Origin: Arthrobacter sp. MYb23
GTDB taxonomy: Bacteria > Actinomycetota > Actinomycetes > Actinomycetales > Micrococcaceae
Direction: 5' to 3'
Length of the DNA stretch: 64,000 nt
Assembly (NCBI RefSeq): GCF_002979775.1
Contig: NZ_PCPR01000011.1
Coordinates: forward strand, 1-64,000
Part shown: positions 50,833-58,719 of the stretch, piece by piece
Numbering within the stretch: position 1 is the stretch's first letter
How the letters are laid out: every line of letters begins with the position of its first letter
Made by a program: the position numbers and the translations under genes
Notes under the pieces: generated by a model
The model's input: the letters and a program-made list of their open reading frames with translations, nothing else
Database searches by the model: none
Told to the model about the DNA's origin: nothing

Positions 50833-51774
50833 ATGACTTCACCTGCTCCCACGGTCCTGGTTTTTCTGGACCCCGCCTTTGAAAACGGACGCGTTGCCGA
50901 CTCCAGCCAACCCCAGATCATGGCCACGGACCTCGGCGCCACCCGTGGCGACGGCGTGTTCGAATCACTGCTTGCCGTTCAAGGACGTCCCCGCAAGGTG
51001 CAGGCTCATCTGAACCGCTTAAGCAGTTCCGCGGCCGCACTGGACCTGGTGCTTCCGGAGCAGGATGCCTGGCGCAAGGCAATTGATACCGCCATCAACG
51101 AGTTCCGCGATGTCCACCCTGCTCCCACGCCGGAGGAGGACGAAGTTGTGGTCAAGTTGATCGTCACCCGTGGTGTCGAGGGCGCAGCCAGCCCTACCTG
51201 CTGGGTGCAGGCTTCGCCCTCGCCCGCGGGCAGCCGCCGGCAGCGTGAGACGGGCATCGACGTCGTACTTTTGGACCGGGGCTTCGACACCGAAGCTGGT
51301 GAGCGTGCGCCGTGGCTGTTGCTGGGCGCCAAGACGCTGTCCTACGCGGTCAACATGGCCGCGCTGCGCTTTGCCCACAAGCAAGGCGCAGATGATGCCA
51401 TCTTTACGTCCACGGACGGCCGCGTCCTGGAGGGCCCCACGTCCACGGTCCTGTTGGCTCACGTGGAAACGATCGACGACGGCGACGGTTCCGTCAGGAC
51501 TGTTCGCCGGCTCATCACGCCCCAACATGACAGTGGCATTCTTCCCGGTACCTCGCAGGGTGCGCTGTTTGCCGCCGCGAAGGCTGCCGGTTGGGAGCTC
51601 GGCTACGGGCCGCTTGTCCCCCAGGACCTGTTCGACGCCGACGCCGTGTGGCTCATCTCGAGCATCCGCTTGATTGCTCCCGTGAATCACATCAATGGCA
51701 AGGAAATCGGCACTCCGGCTGTTCGGAAGCAACTCACGGACGAGCTCAACGCGTTGTTTGCTGCCATCGAGTAA
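50833..51774 (+). CDS. pabC: 4-amino-4-deoxychorismate lyase-like class IV aminotransferase
   Basis: 313 residues, PLP fold type IV. ATDLGATRGDGVFESLLAV is the N-terminal signature, the PLP lysine is in LLGAKTLSYAVNMAALR, and the phosphate-binding part is GRVLEGPTSTVLLA. Folate context (PabB 1.6 kb upstream) favours aminodeoxychorismate lyase, which yields p-aminobenzoate, over branched-chain or D-amino acid transaminase. Confidence 0.82.
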   Translation: MTSPAPTVLVFLDPAFENGRVADSSQPQIMATDLGATRGDGVFESLLAVQGRPRKVQAHLNRLSSSAAALDLVLPEQDAWRKAIDTAINEFRDVHPAPTPEEDEVVVKLIVTRGVEGAASPTCWVQASPSPAGSRRQRETGIDVVLLDRGFDTEAGERAPWLLLGAKTLSYAVNMAALRFAHKQGADDAIFTSTDGRVLEGPTSTVLLAHVETIDDGDGSVRTVRRLITPQHDSGILPGTSQGALFAAAKAAGWELGYGPLVPQDLFDADAVWLISSIRLIAPVNHINGKEIGTPAVRKQLTDELNALFAAIE

Positions 51775-52047
51775 GTCGGCGGGCTGCGGGTGAGTCGGCG
51801 GGCTGCGGGAGTTTTCGCTGACGCAGCTCCGCAAGGAACCTAGCAGGTGGCAAGTAGAGTAATCGCTCGCATGACTCAATGATTAGAACTTCTTGCCCTA
51901 GACCGTGAGTGGTCAGCGCGTTCAATCGCGTTTCTTAGGCTGCTTGAAATGCTCATTCGTCATGTGATGAATCTTGTACTCGTGTTAGTTGGATCACGTC
52001 CGGCTGGTACTACTTCAGACTTTGCTGGCTAACTTCCCGGAGGGAAT
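51775..52047 (+). other. Non-coding gap with a 16-bp direct repeat
   Basis: GTCGGCGGGCTGCGGG occurs twice (51775-51790 and 51794-51809) right after pabC. The rest is AT-richer than average (for example TTGTACTCGTGTTAG) and should hold the permease promoter. No gene or RNA is recognised. Confidence 0.6.
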
Positions 52048-53502
52048 ATGGGACTCAGCTCCCCCACAGAAGCCGAAGCATCGGCAAACGAGGCGCAGTC
52101 CCGGACTGACGCCTCACCCACAGGCCTCCGCCGGTCCATGGAGGCCCGGCACCTGGTGATGATCGCCATGGGCGGCGTCATCGGCTCTGGCCTGTTCGTT
52201 AGTTCCGGATACACCATCTCCACAGCCGGGCCCCTGGGCGCGGTCATTGCTTTCCTCATTGGCGCCGTGGTGGTCTATCTGGTGATGGCATGCCTAGGGG
52301 AGCTCGCTGTTGCGTTCCCCGTCTCGGGTGCCTTCCACATTTACGCCGCGCGCACCATCGGCCCGGCTACGGGTTTTGCCACCGCGTGGCTGTACTGGCT
52401 CTGCTGGGCTGTGGCCCTAGGCTCCGAGTTCACCGCAGCGGGCCTACTCATGCAACGCTGGTTCCCGGGTGTGGACGTCTGGATCTGGTGCTTCATCTTC
52501 GCCACCGTCCTGTTCACGCTGAACGCCATTTCATCGCGCGTCTTTGGTGAATCAGAGTTCTGGTTCGCGCTCATCAAGGTTGCCGCCGTCGTCGGCCTGA
52601 TCATCCTGGGCGGCGCCGCGCTGGCGGGCTTCCACCCCTTGGCCCCTGGTGAGTTCCCCTCCTTTGGCGAGAACTTCAACACCCCGGACGGGTTGTTCCC
52701 CAACGGCTTCACAGGCGTCTTCGTCACTTGCCTTGCGGTGTTTTATGCCTTCTCAGGTTCCGAACTGATTGGTGTTGCCGCCGGTGAGACCGAGAATCCC
52801 GGGGCAAACATCCCCAAAGCCATGCGGACCACGGTGATCCGGCTGATGATCTTCTTTGTTGGTGCGATCGTGGTCATCGCAGCCACCATTCCCTACGAGC
52901 AGGTCAGCGTGGACGAGAGCCCGTTCGTCACCGTCTTCTCCATGCTGGGCATCCCTTACGCCGCGGACATCATGAACTTTGTGATCATCACGGCCCTTCT
53001 TTCCGCCGGCAACTGCGGGCTCTTCTCCTGCGCCCGCATGCTCTTCTCGCTGGCCGACGAAGGCCACGCACCCAAGGCCTTCCGGAAGTTGACCAAACGC
53101 GGGATCCCCATGGTGGCCCTCTGCGTCAGCATGCTGGGCGGCCTGGCTTCGCTGATCAGCAGCGTCGTTGCCCCGGCCACCGTCTACCTGGTGCTGGTCT
53201 CCGTGGCCGGTTTCGCCACTGTTGGTGTGTGGATGTCCATCGTCGCGTCACACTTCATCTACCGCCGGACCTTCATCAAGAATGGTGGGGACCTTTCAAC
53301 GCTTCCCTACAAGGCACCGCTGTTCCCGTTGGTGCCCATCCTCGCGTTCGCCCTCTGTGTGGTGTCGCTGATCGGCATCGCGTTCGATCCCAACCAGGTG
53401 GCGGCGCTATTGTTCGGCGTCCCGTTCGTGGGCGCTTGCTACGCCATCTTCTATTTCAAATACGGGCGGCGCCGCTCGCTCAAGAAGGCAGTGAACGCCT
53501 AG
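52048..53502 (+). CDS. APC-family amino acid permease
   Basis: 484 residues, 12 helices. The unwound helix 1 motif is MGGVIGSGLFVSSG (about 40), followed by AGPLGAVIAFLIGA and the conserved GELAVAFPVSGAFHIYAART, which places it in the amino acid transporter (AAT/GABA permease) branch. It imports an amino acid with protons. ATG 52048 has CCCGGAGGG before it. It is monocistronic, ending at a strong hairpin. The substrate is not readable. Confidence 0.9.
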   Translation: MGLSSPTEAEASANEAQSRTDASPTGLRRSMEARHLVMIAMGGVIGSGLFVSSGYTISTAGPLGAVIAFLIGAVVVYLVMACLGELAVAFPVSGAFHIYAARTIGPATGFATAWLYWLCWAVALGSEFTAAGLLMQRWFPGVDVWIWCFIFATVLFTLNAISSRVFGESEFWFALIKVAAVVGLIILGGAALAGFHPLAPGEFPSFGENFNTPDGLFPNGFTGVFVTCLAVFYAFSGSELIGVAAGETENPGANIPKAMRTTVIRLMIFFVGAIVVIAATIPYEQVSVDESPFVTVFSMLGIPYAADIMNFVIITALLSAGNCGLFSCARMLFSLADEGHAPKAFRKLTKRGIPMVALCVSMLGGLASLISSVVAPATVYLVLVSVAGFATVGVWMSIVASHFIYRRTFIKNGGDLSTLPYKAPLFPLVPILAFALCVVSLIGIAFDPNQVAALLFGVPFVGACYAIFYFKYGRRRSLKKAVNA

Positions 53503-53546
53503 GGCTTTTCGGGTCTGCGGGTTCCTGACCTTCTTTGGAGACAGAT

Positions 53547-53584
53547 CAGCCCTTGGGCAACCTTTCCCGGTTGCCCAAGGGCTG
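53547..53584 (+). terminator. Strong intrinsic-type terminator hairpin
   Basis: Perfect 16-bp inverted repeat CAGCCCTTGGGCAACC / GGTTGCCCAAGGGCTG with a 6-nt loop TTTCCC, then TTCCC. It lies 45 bp after the permease stop. The remaining 180 bp to the next gene hold only imperfect GGACCCACGCCGG repeats. Confidence 0.85.
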
Positions 53585-53761
53585 TTCCCGTCTGAAACAG
53601 GGTCAGGACCCCACGCCGGCCGGGCCTCCATCAGGACCCACGCCGGGCCGCCACCACCCGCTTTGATGTCTAAACCTCCCCGACACGCCAGCTAAGGGGT
53701 GTGCCGGGGAGCTCGCGTCGCCAAAGCAGGTGGCTGCCGCACGCACTTTCAGCGGTTGAGC

Positions 53762-54244
53762 TTACTTCTTGGCCGCTCGGACCGGGTGCTCGCTCAAAAT
53801 GGACAGCCGGTTGAAAGCGTTGATCCCAATGGCCGCCATGCACAGCACACTGATTTGCTCGTCGCTGTAGTGCTGGCGCGCCTGCTCGAAGAGCTCAGGG
53901 CTGGGCCGCGATGAACTCATGCGGGTGATCTGCTCCGCAATCTGCATGGCGACGGCCTCAGCGGGCTCGAACAACTGCACTTCCTTGTAGACGGCAACGA
54001 GGGACAGCCGTTGTTCCGTCTCCCCATATTTCAGGGCCCGCCGGTGGTGAAGGTCCAGGCAAAAGGCGCAGCCGTTGATCTGCGAGCACAAGTAGTTGAT
54101 GAGTTCAAGGGTGCGGCGCGGGATGCCAAGCCGGTCAGCTTCGTCCACCAACTGCTGCGAATAGTGGCTCAGTGTCTCGTAAAGATCCGGCTGCTGCTTG
54201 TCCAAATAACCGGCCAGACGTGGTTTTGTTTTCTGTTCAGGCAT
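53762..54244 (-). CDS. AhpD-like carboxymuconolactone decarboxylase-family protein
   Basis: 160 residues, all-helical. The redox motif is NGCAFCLDLHHRRA (C-x-x-C then H, about residues 58-65). It is the second AhpD-like protein in the window (compare 12256) but has no sigma factor beside it. Peroxide or thiol chemistry is inferred from family. Confidence 0.87.
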   Translation of the reverse strand: MPEQKTKPRLAGYLDKQQPDLYETLSHYSQQLVDEADRLGIPRRTLELINYLCSQINGCAFCLDLHHRRALKYGETEQRLSLVAVYKEVQLFEPAEAVAMQIAEQITRMSSSRPSPELFEQARQHYSDEQISVLCMAAIGINAFNRLSILSEHPVRAAKK

Positions 54245-54253
54245 GCATGGAGC

Positions 54254-54409
54254 CTAACGCAACGGGGGTTCCTGCCCCCGTTTCAGCTCCTGAATGCGCA
54301 GGCGCAAGAAGATGATGGCGAGCACCAAGGCGTAAATCACCAAAGCCCCGACTGCCACCATGAGCAGGGTGTAGAGAATACCAACCAATGAAAACAAGAA
54401 AACCCCCAA
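54254..54409 (-). CDS. Tiny single- or two-helix membrane protein
   Basis: About 51 residues, almost entirely hydrophobic (GVFLFSLVGILYTLLMVAVG onwards), with a charged C-terminus (RIQELKRGQEPPLR). The start is uncertain: TTG 54409 is the first codon of the conserved-looking hydrophobic part; the frame extends to 54526 through the tandem repeat. Only 9 bp separate it from the AhpD-like gene downstream. Confidence 0.45.
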   Translation of the reverse strand: MGVFLFSLVGILYTLLMVAVGALVIYALVLAIIFLRLRIQELKRGQEPPLR

Positions 54410-54456
54410 TTTTACGGCGGCAAAGTGCCGGGCCGGAGTATCAGATGCTAGCAGCC

Positions 54457-54612
54457 CGGCCCAAGCCCGAGGGCCGTGAGAGGAACCGCCCCAAGCCCGA
54501 GGGCCGTGAGAGAGGGTCCGGCCCAAACCCGAGGGACGTGAGAGAAGGTCCGGCCCAAACCCGAGGGCCGTGAGAGAGGGTCCGGCCCAAGCCCGAGGGA
54601 CGTGAGAGAGGG
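54457..54612. repeat. Five tandem copies of a 32-bp repeat
   Basis: Units are marked by CCAAGCCCGAGGGCCGTGAG or variants (CCAAACCCGAGGGACGTGAG) at 54461, 54491, 54523, 54555 and 54587, giving periods of 30, 32, 32 and 32. The core CCCGAGGG is itself self-complementary in part. It lies directly at the 3' end of the cysteine-synthase-like gene (stop at 54615). Not CRISPR: there are no spacers. Confidence 0.88.
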
Positions 54613-54614
54613 TT

Positions 54615-55676
54615 CTACTCGCGTGCGGCAGGGGTGTCTGCGGCGAGCCGGATGCCGTGCTCTGCCAGCCACACCGGGTTGAAGGCCTTGCTCATGTAGT
54701 TCGTTCCGGCGTCGGGCGCGATGGCCACCACCACGGAACCGTGGGGCGCCGCCCGTGCCACCCGAATGGCCGCAGCCACAGCGAGACCCGAGGACGGCCC
54801 CAGCGCGAGCCCTTCTTCGTCAAGGAGCCGGTGGACGGTGGTGTAGACCTCGTCGTTGGGGATGCGCAGGAAACGGTCCACGATGGAGCGATCGAAGGCT
54901 TTGGGCCATTCAGACTGGGGCCAGGAGTTGCCCACGCCGTCCACCAGGATCTCGCCTGGGTGTCCGCCACTGTAGGCGGAGCCATAGGGATCTGCACCCA
55001 CAACCTCCAGATGCCCGCCCTGCCGCGAAGCTGCCACGCGTTCCTTGAGGAACTTGCCGTTCCCGCTGATGGTCCCGCCGGTTCCGATGCCTGCTACGAA
55101 GTGGGTGATCAAACCACCAGTTTGTTCCCATATTTCCGGCCCGGTGGTTTCATAGTGCGCGGCGGGGTTGGCAGGGTTGTCGAACTGCATCGGCCGCCAC
55201 GCGCCGGGTGTCTCCGCGGTAATCCGCGCCGCCACAGCCCGGGCGTTCTCCGGCGATTCCGACGGCGCGTTCCAGTCGGTCAGGATGACGCGGGCGCCGT
55301 AGTTGTGCAGCGCGGCGAGCTTCTCCTCGGAAATCGTATCGCCGGTAACCACCACTACCGGGTGTCCGGTCAGGTGCCCAATGAGGGCCAGCCCAATGCC
55401 GGTATTGCCGGACGTGCTCTCCACAATGGTGGCACCGGGCTTCAGCTCCCCGGACTTCTCCGCCGCACGGACCATGCTCAGGGCCGTACGGTCCTTGATG
55501 GAGCCGCCCGGGTTTTCGGATTCAAGCTTGATATGGATGGTGCTGCCCAGACCGCGGCCCAACGTCTCCAACTTCACCAGTGGTGTGTTGCCCACCTTGT
55601 CCAGGACTGAAACATCCAGCCCGTCAGGGACGGAGACAGCCGCGTGCACTCCATGTTTGCGGATCACTGTACTCAC
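54615..55676 (-). CDS. Cysteine synthase-like PLP enzyme (OASS/CBS family)
   Basis: 353 residues, fold type II. The PLP lysine is in ENPGGSIKDRTALSMV, the substrate loop ESTSGNTGIGLALIG, and the PLP-phosphate loop GIGTGGTISGNGK. It lacks a CBS regulatory domain. The family exchanges a beta-substituent for sulfide or a thiol. GTG 55676 overlaps the lyase stop (GTGA); GTG 55679 is an equal choice. It is the third gene of a coupled monooxygenase-lyase-PLP operon, so it may process a special sulfur or beta-substituted amino acid instead of housekeeping cysteine synthesis. Confidence 0.85.
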   Translation of the reverse strand: MSTVIRKHGVHAAVSVPDGLDVSVLDKVGNTPLVKLETLGRGLGSTIHIKLESENPGGSIKDRTALSMVRAAEKSGELKPGATIVESTSGNTGIGLALIGHLTGHPVVVVTGDTISEEKLAALHNYGARVILTDWNAPSESPENARAVAARITAETPGAWRPMQFDNPANPAAHYETTGPEIWEQTGGLITHFVAGIGTGGTISGNGKFLKERVAASRQGGHLEVVGADPYGSAYSGGHPGEILVDGVGNSWPQSEWPKAFDRSIVDRFLRIPNDEVYTTVHRLLDEEGLALGPSSGLAVAAAIRVARAAPHGSVVVAIAPDAGTNYMSKAFNPVWLAEHGIRLAADTPAARE

Positions 55677-57238
55677 CACGTCTTCTCCCCTGCCTCCGAA
55701 AATTCCCGGGCCACGGCATCACGTAATTCCGCCCGCGCCCGTTCCACCAAGTCCGGCGCCGATGGCCGGCGGGCGAGCACGTCCGCGAGTCGGCCCACCA
55801 CAAAGCCGGTCCCCTTTCCCAGCGGCTGCGCGGCGCCCGCCTCAAGCAGCAAGTACGAAGCCGTCAGCGCCTCGATCACCAAGAGCTTTTCAGCGGCCTC
55901 CGCCGACTTTTCGAGTTGCTGCAAGGCCAGCGGAGCAAGCGTTGAATGGTCCTCGACGTCGGCGGAAAGTGTGGGGGCACCCAGCGTTGCGGGGGCAGCA
56001 AGGAACTTAAGCTCGGCCAGCAGGCCGGCAGCCGAGTACCAGAGCAGCCCGGGAAGTTCCTCCTGGGCCAGGCCCTCCCCGGAGGACGCCGATTGCAGAT
56101 GGCGGGCGCGGATAGCCCGTTGCGGAGGATACAACTTGGCGATGCGACGCTCACTGGATATTCCCACGTGCGCCAACGCCAGCCGCAGGCCCTCAAACGC
56201 GAGAGCCAATTGCATCGGTTGGAAGTTCCCGCCGGACACCATGTGACCCGACTCGACATCAACCAGCGGATTATCACCGCGGCCGTTCAGCTCCACCTCC
56301 AAGGCAGCATCGAGCTGCGTCACGAGGGACCGAAAGGCACCGTGAGTCTGCGGTGCGGCCCGGAATGACAGGGCGTCCTGAACCGACACTTCGGGGCGAA
56401 CATCCTCCAGCCACCCGCCGCTCAACAGACGGCGGACGGCGGCCGCCGAGTCCCGTTGCCCGTCCACCGCCTTGGCCGCCTGGATTGCCGGCGAAAACGG
56501 GCTGAGGTTCCCGCCGCCGTCGTACCTTGCGATCGCCTCAAGCGAGAGGGAAAGTGCGACGTCGGCCAGCTCGGCCAGATGCTGCAGCCGCAGCAAGGCG
56601 AGGGTTCCGGCGCCAACCGAGTATGCGTTGGCGCTGACCAGGGCGAGGGCCTCACCGGGCGCGGGAACAAGGGGCTGGAGGCCGGCGTCGGCGAGCGCTT
56701 TGGCACCGGAGATCAGGGTGCCGTCCGCGCTGAACGCCTCACCTTCCCCGATGGCAACGGCGGCGACGGCGGCAAGTTGAGTCAGGTCCGACGAGCCCAC
56801 CGAACCTTCACTCGGGATGGCGGGGAACACGCCTCGGTTGAGCATTTCAGCATAGAACTCGGCGGTTCCGGGGCGCACGCCGGAGCCGCCGCGGCTGAAC
56901 CCAATCAGCCGGGTGAGGATCACGGCCCGGGCGGCAGGACGGTCCAGATACGAGCCCACCCCACTGTTGTGATACCTGATCACCTGGACCTGATAGGCAA
57001 GGAGCGACTTCTCCTCCACAGCGGTGTCCCGGCCGGAGCCCAGCAAGGTGTTGAGGCCGTACACGCGCTGTCCGGAGGCCGCGGCCAGCTCCACGACTTC
57101 CCTCGACTTTTGCAGCAAAGACAACGCATCCCGGTTGAGTTTCACGTGAAACGCGGGATCCTCGGCGACAAGTGCCACATCCGCAGCCCGCACCGGAGAT
57201 GTACCAATCACCAAGGTCCGCGGCTTCCCGGACACCAT
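55673..57238 (-). CDS. Histidine ammonia-lyase family protein with disrupted MIO motif
   Basis: 521 residues, the usual HAL length. Family landmarks are intact: VYGLNT with the catalytic Tyr (Y60), YHNSGVG, RPGTAEFYAEMLNRGVFP, and late SGGNFQPMQLALA. Where HAL has GSVGASGDL, this protein reads GSVGSSDL (residues 145-152): the Ala-Ser-Gly that cyclises to the MIO electrophile is replaced by Ser-Ser and one residue is lost. Standard ammonia-lyase chemistry is therefore unlikely. A family member that eliminates a better leaving group, such as ergothionase (trimethylamine from ergothioneine), is a possible model. ATG 57238 overlaps the monooxygenase stop by one base. Confidence 0.85.
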   Translation of the reverse strand: MVSGKPRTLVIGTSPVRAADVALVAEDPAFHVKLNRDALSLLQKSREVVELAAASGQRVYGLNTLLGSGRDTAVEEKSLLAYQVQVIRYHNSGVGSYLDRPAARAVILTRLIGFSRGGSGVRPGTAEFYAEMLNRGVFPAIPSEGSVGSSDLTQLAAVAAVAIGEGEAFSADGTLISGAKALADAGLQPLVPAPGEALALVSANAYSVGAGTLALLRLQHLAELADVALSLSLEAIARYDGGGNLSPFSPAIQAAKAVDGQRDSAAAVRRLLSGGWLEDVRPEVSVQDALSFRAAPQTHGAFRSLVTQLDAALEVELNGRGDNPLVDVESGHMVSGGNFQPMQLALAFEGLRLALAHVGISSERRIAKLYPPQRAIRARHLQSASSGEGLAQEELPGLLWYSAAGLLAELKFLAAPATLGAPTLSADVEDHSTLAPLALQQLEKSAEAAEKLLVIEALTASYLLLEAGAAQPLGKGTGFVVGRLADVLARRPSAPDLVERARAELRDAVAREFSEAGEKTW

Positions 57239-58566
57239 TAGAAGTCCAGGAGGTTCTGCCGGAACCCGCCGTTGCCGTAACTCTTCCTCAACAGGCCGCG
57301 ACGCCGCAGTTCGGGCGTGAGCTTGTCCAACACGCTGTGCACTGTCACCGGGTCCACAAAGCCGGAGAAGAGGAAACCGTCGCCGCCCACCTCAGACCCT
57401 GTCTCTTCGAGGTAGTCAGCGATTTCGCCTGCTGTGCCGATGATTGAGTCGCCCGCGCCGCCGCTTCGTGCTTGGAGGATCTGGCGCAGCGTGGAACCCG
57501 GAGGTGCGGCCTTGGCGAAGTGCTCCAGGGTGCCCTGGTTGCTGTTGGTGCTCAATTCAGGCAGTGGAGCGTCCAGGTCGAACTGTTTGAAGTCGATCAC
57601 AGAGAGGTAGGAGATGGAGTTCAGTTGACTGTCGATGTCGCGTTGAGTGAGTTCCCGCCGCCGGGCCCGCAACTCCTCGGCCTCGGCCGGGGAACCAACG
57701 ACGGTGGGCTTCAGGACGAAAAGTACCTTGACGTCGTCGGGATTGCGGCCGGCCTTCACAGCTTCTGCGCGAATGGATTCCCGGTAGGACTTCATCCCGT
57801 CAACGCCACGGGCCAGCGCAATGGCCACGTCAGCATTGCCGCCGGCAAATGCCTTGCCCCGGGGAGAAGCACCGGCCTGAACCAGCACAGGTTCCTCGGG
57901 TAAAGGCGCAGTGTTCAGTGGGCCCCTGACCTTGAAGAAGTCACCCTGGTGATCAATGGGGTGCACTTTGCTGTGGTCCGCGAACACCCCCGCGTCAACA
58001 TCCTCAAGCACGGCGCCCGGTTCCCAACTGCGCCAAAGCCGCCTGACGACGTCGACGAATTCCTCCGCTTTCTCGTACCGGAGGTCATGCTCAATCTGCT
58101 GGTCCAAGCCGTAGTTCTGCGCGGCGAGGTCACTGCCGGACGTGACAACATTCCAGCCAAGCTGCCCTTCGGAGAAGTGCTGCAGCGTTGCCAGGAGCCG
58201 GGCGGCAGTGAAGGGCGGGTAGAAAGAGGCGCTGACCGTCGGGACGATGCCAAGGTGCTCAGTGGCGGAAAGAAGGTAGGGGACCAACGCCAGCGGGTCA
58301 TGTTTCGGGGCGAACGACGCGTGCGCCAGGGACACCTCGGCCGTGCCGCCATAGGTGTCCGGAACCGTGAGGGAATCTTCAATGATGAACAGGTCCAAGC
58401 CGGATCGCTCAAACGCCCGGACGGCTTCCTGATACAGGGCGGGTTTCTTCCAGTCGTAGCCCAGGCCATAGCCGGGAGTCCCCCAGCCCTGAACACCAAA
58501 ACCGTGGCCTACGAACCATCCAAAGTGCAGCATGGGCTTGAGTGTAGAACTGCTTTGTCCGTTCAC
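57238..58566 (-). CDS. LLM-class FMN-dependent monooxygenase (NtaA/SnaA/DszA group)
   Basis: 442 residues, TIM barrel. Diagnostic stretches are GLDLFIIEDSLTVPDTYGG, TVSASFYPPFTAARLLATL, GQLGWNVVTSGSDLAAQNYG and VLVQAGASPRGKAFA. Group members use reduced FMN from a partner reductase to oxidise sulfur compounds, chelators or amines; no reductase gene is adjacent. GTG 58566 is used; ATG 58533 is an alternative start. It is the first gene of the operon with the lyase and PLP enzyme, and it is divergent from a SulP transporter. Confidence 0.88.
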   Translation of the reverse strand: MNGQSSSTLKPMLHFGWFVGHGFGVQGWGTPGYGLGYDWKKPALYQEAVRAFERSGLDLFIIEDSLTVPDTYGGTAEVSLAHASFAPKHDPLALVPYLLSATEHLGIVPTVSASFYPPFTAARLLATLQHFSEGQLGWNVVTSGSDLAAQNYGLDQQIEHDLRYEKAEEFVDVVRRLWRSWEPGAVLEDVDAGVFADHSKVHPIDHQGDFFKVRGPLNTAPLPEEPVLVQAGASPRGKAFAGGNADVAIALARGVDGMKSYRESIRAEAVKAGRNPDDVKVLFVLKPTVVGSPAEAEELRARRRELTQRDIDSQLNSISYLSVIDFKQFDLDAPLPELSTNSNQGTLEHFAKAAPPGSTLRQILQARSGGAGDSIIGTAGEIADYLEETGSEVGGDGFLFSGFVDPVTVHSVLDKLTPELRRRGLLRKSYGNGGFRQNLLDF

Positions 58567-58719
58567 CGCGACCTGATTTCATGCGAAGTTACAGGGGGTC
58601 GTACTGGGTCAATTATGCTCCCGGGACGTCACATTTGGGCCGGACTCATGATGGTGGCATTTTCCACATACAGCGTTCCCCTTGTTCCGCAAACACCATG
58701 GGTCCGGAATGATCGCTGT

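Noticed and set aside
54457..54612. Possible CRISPR array
   Set aside because: The 32-bp units are contiguous tandem copies without unique spacers, and no cas genes are present.
57949..58719. N-terminal extension of the SulP gene
   Set aside because: The open frame runs antisense through the monooxygenase gene; SulP similarity starts after ATG 58720.
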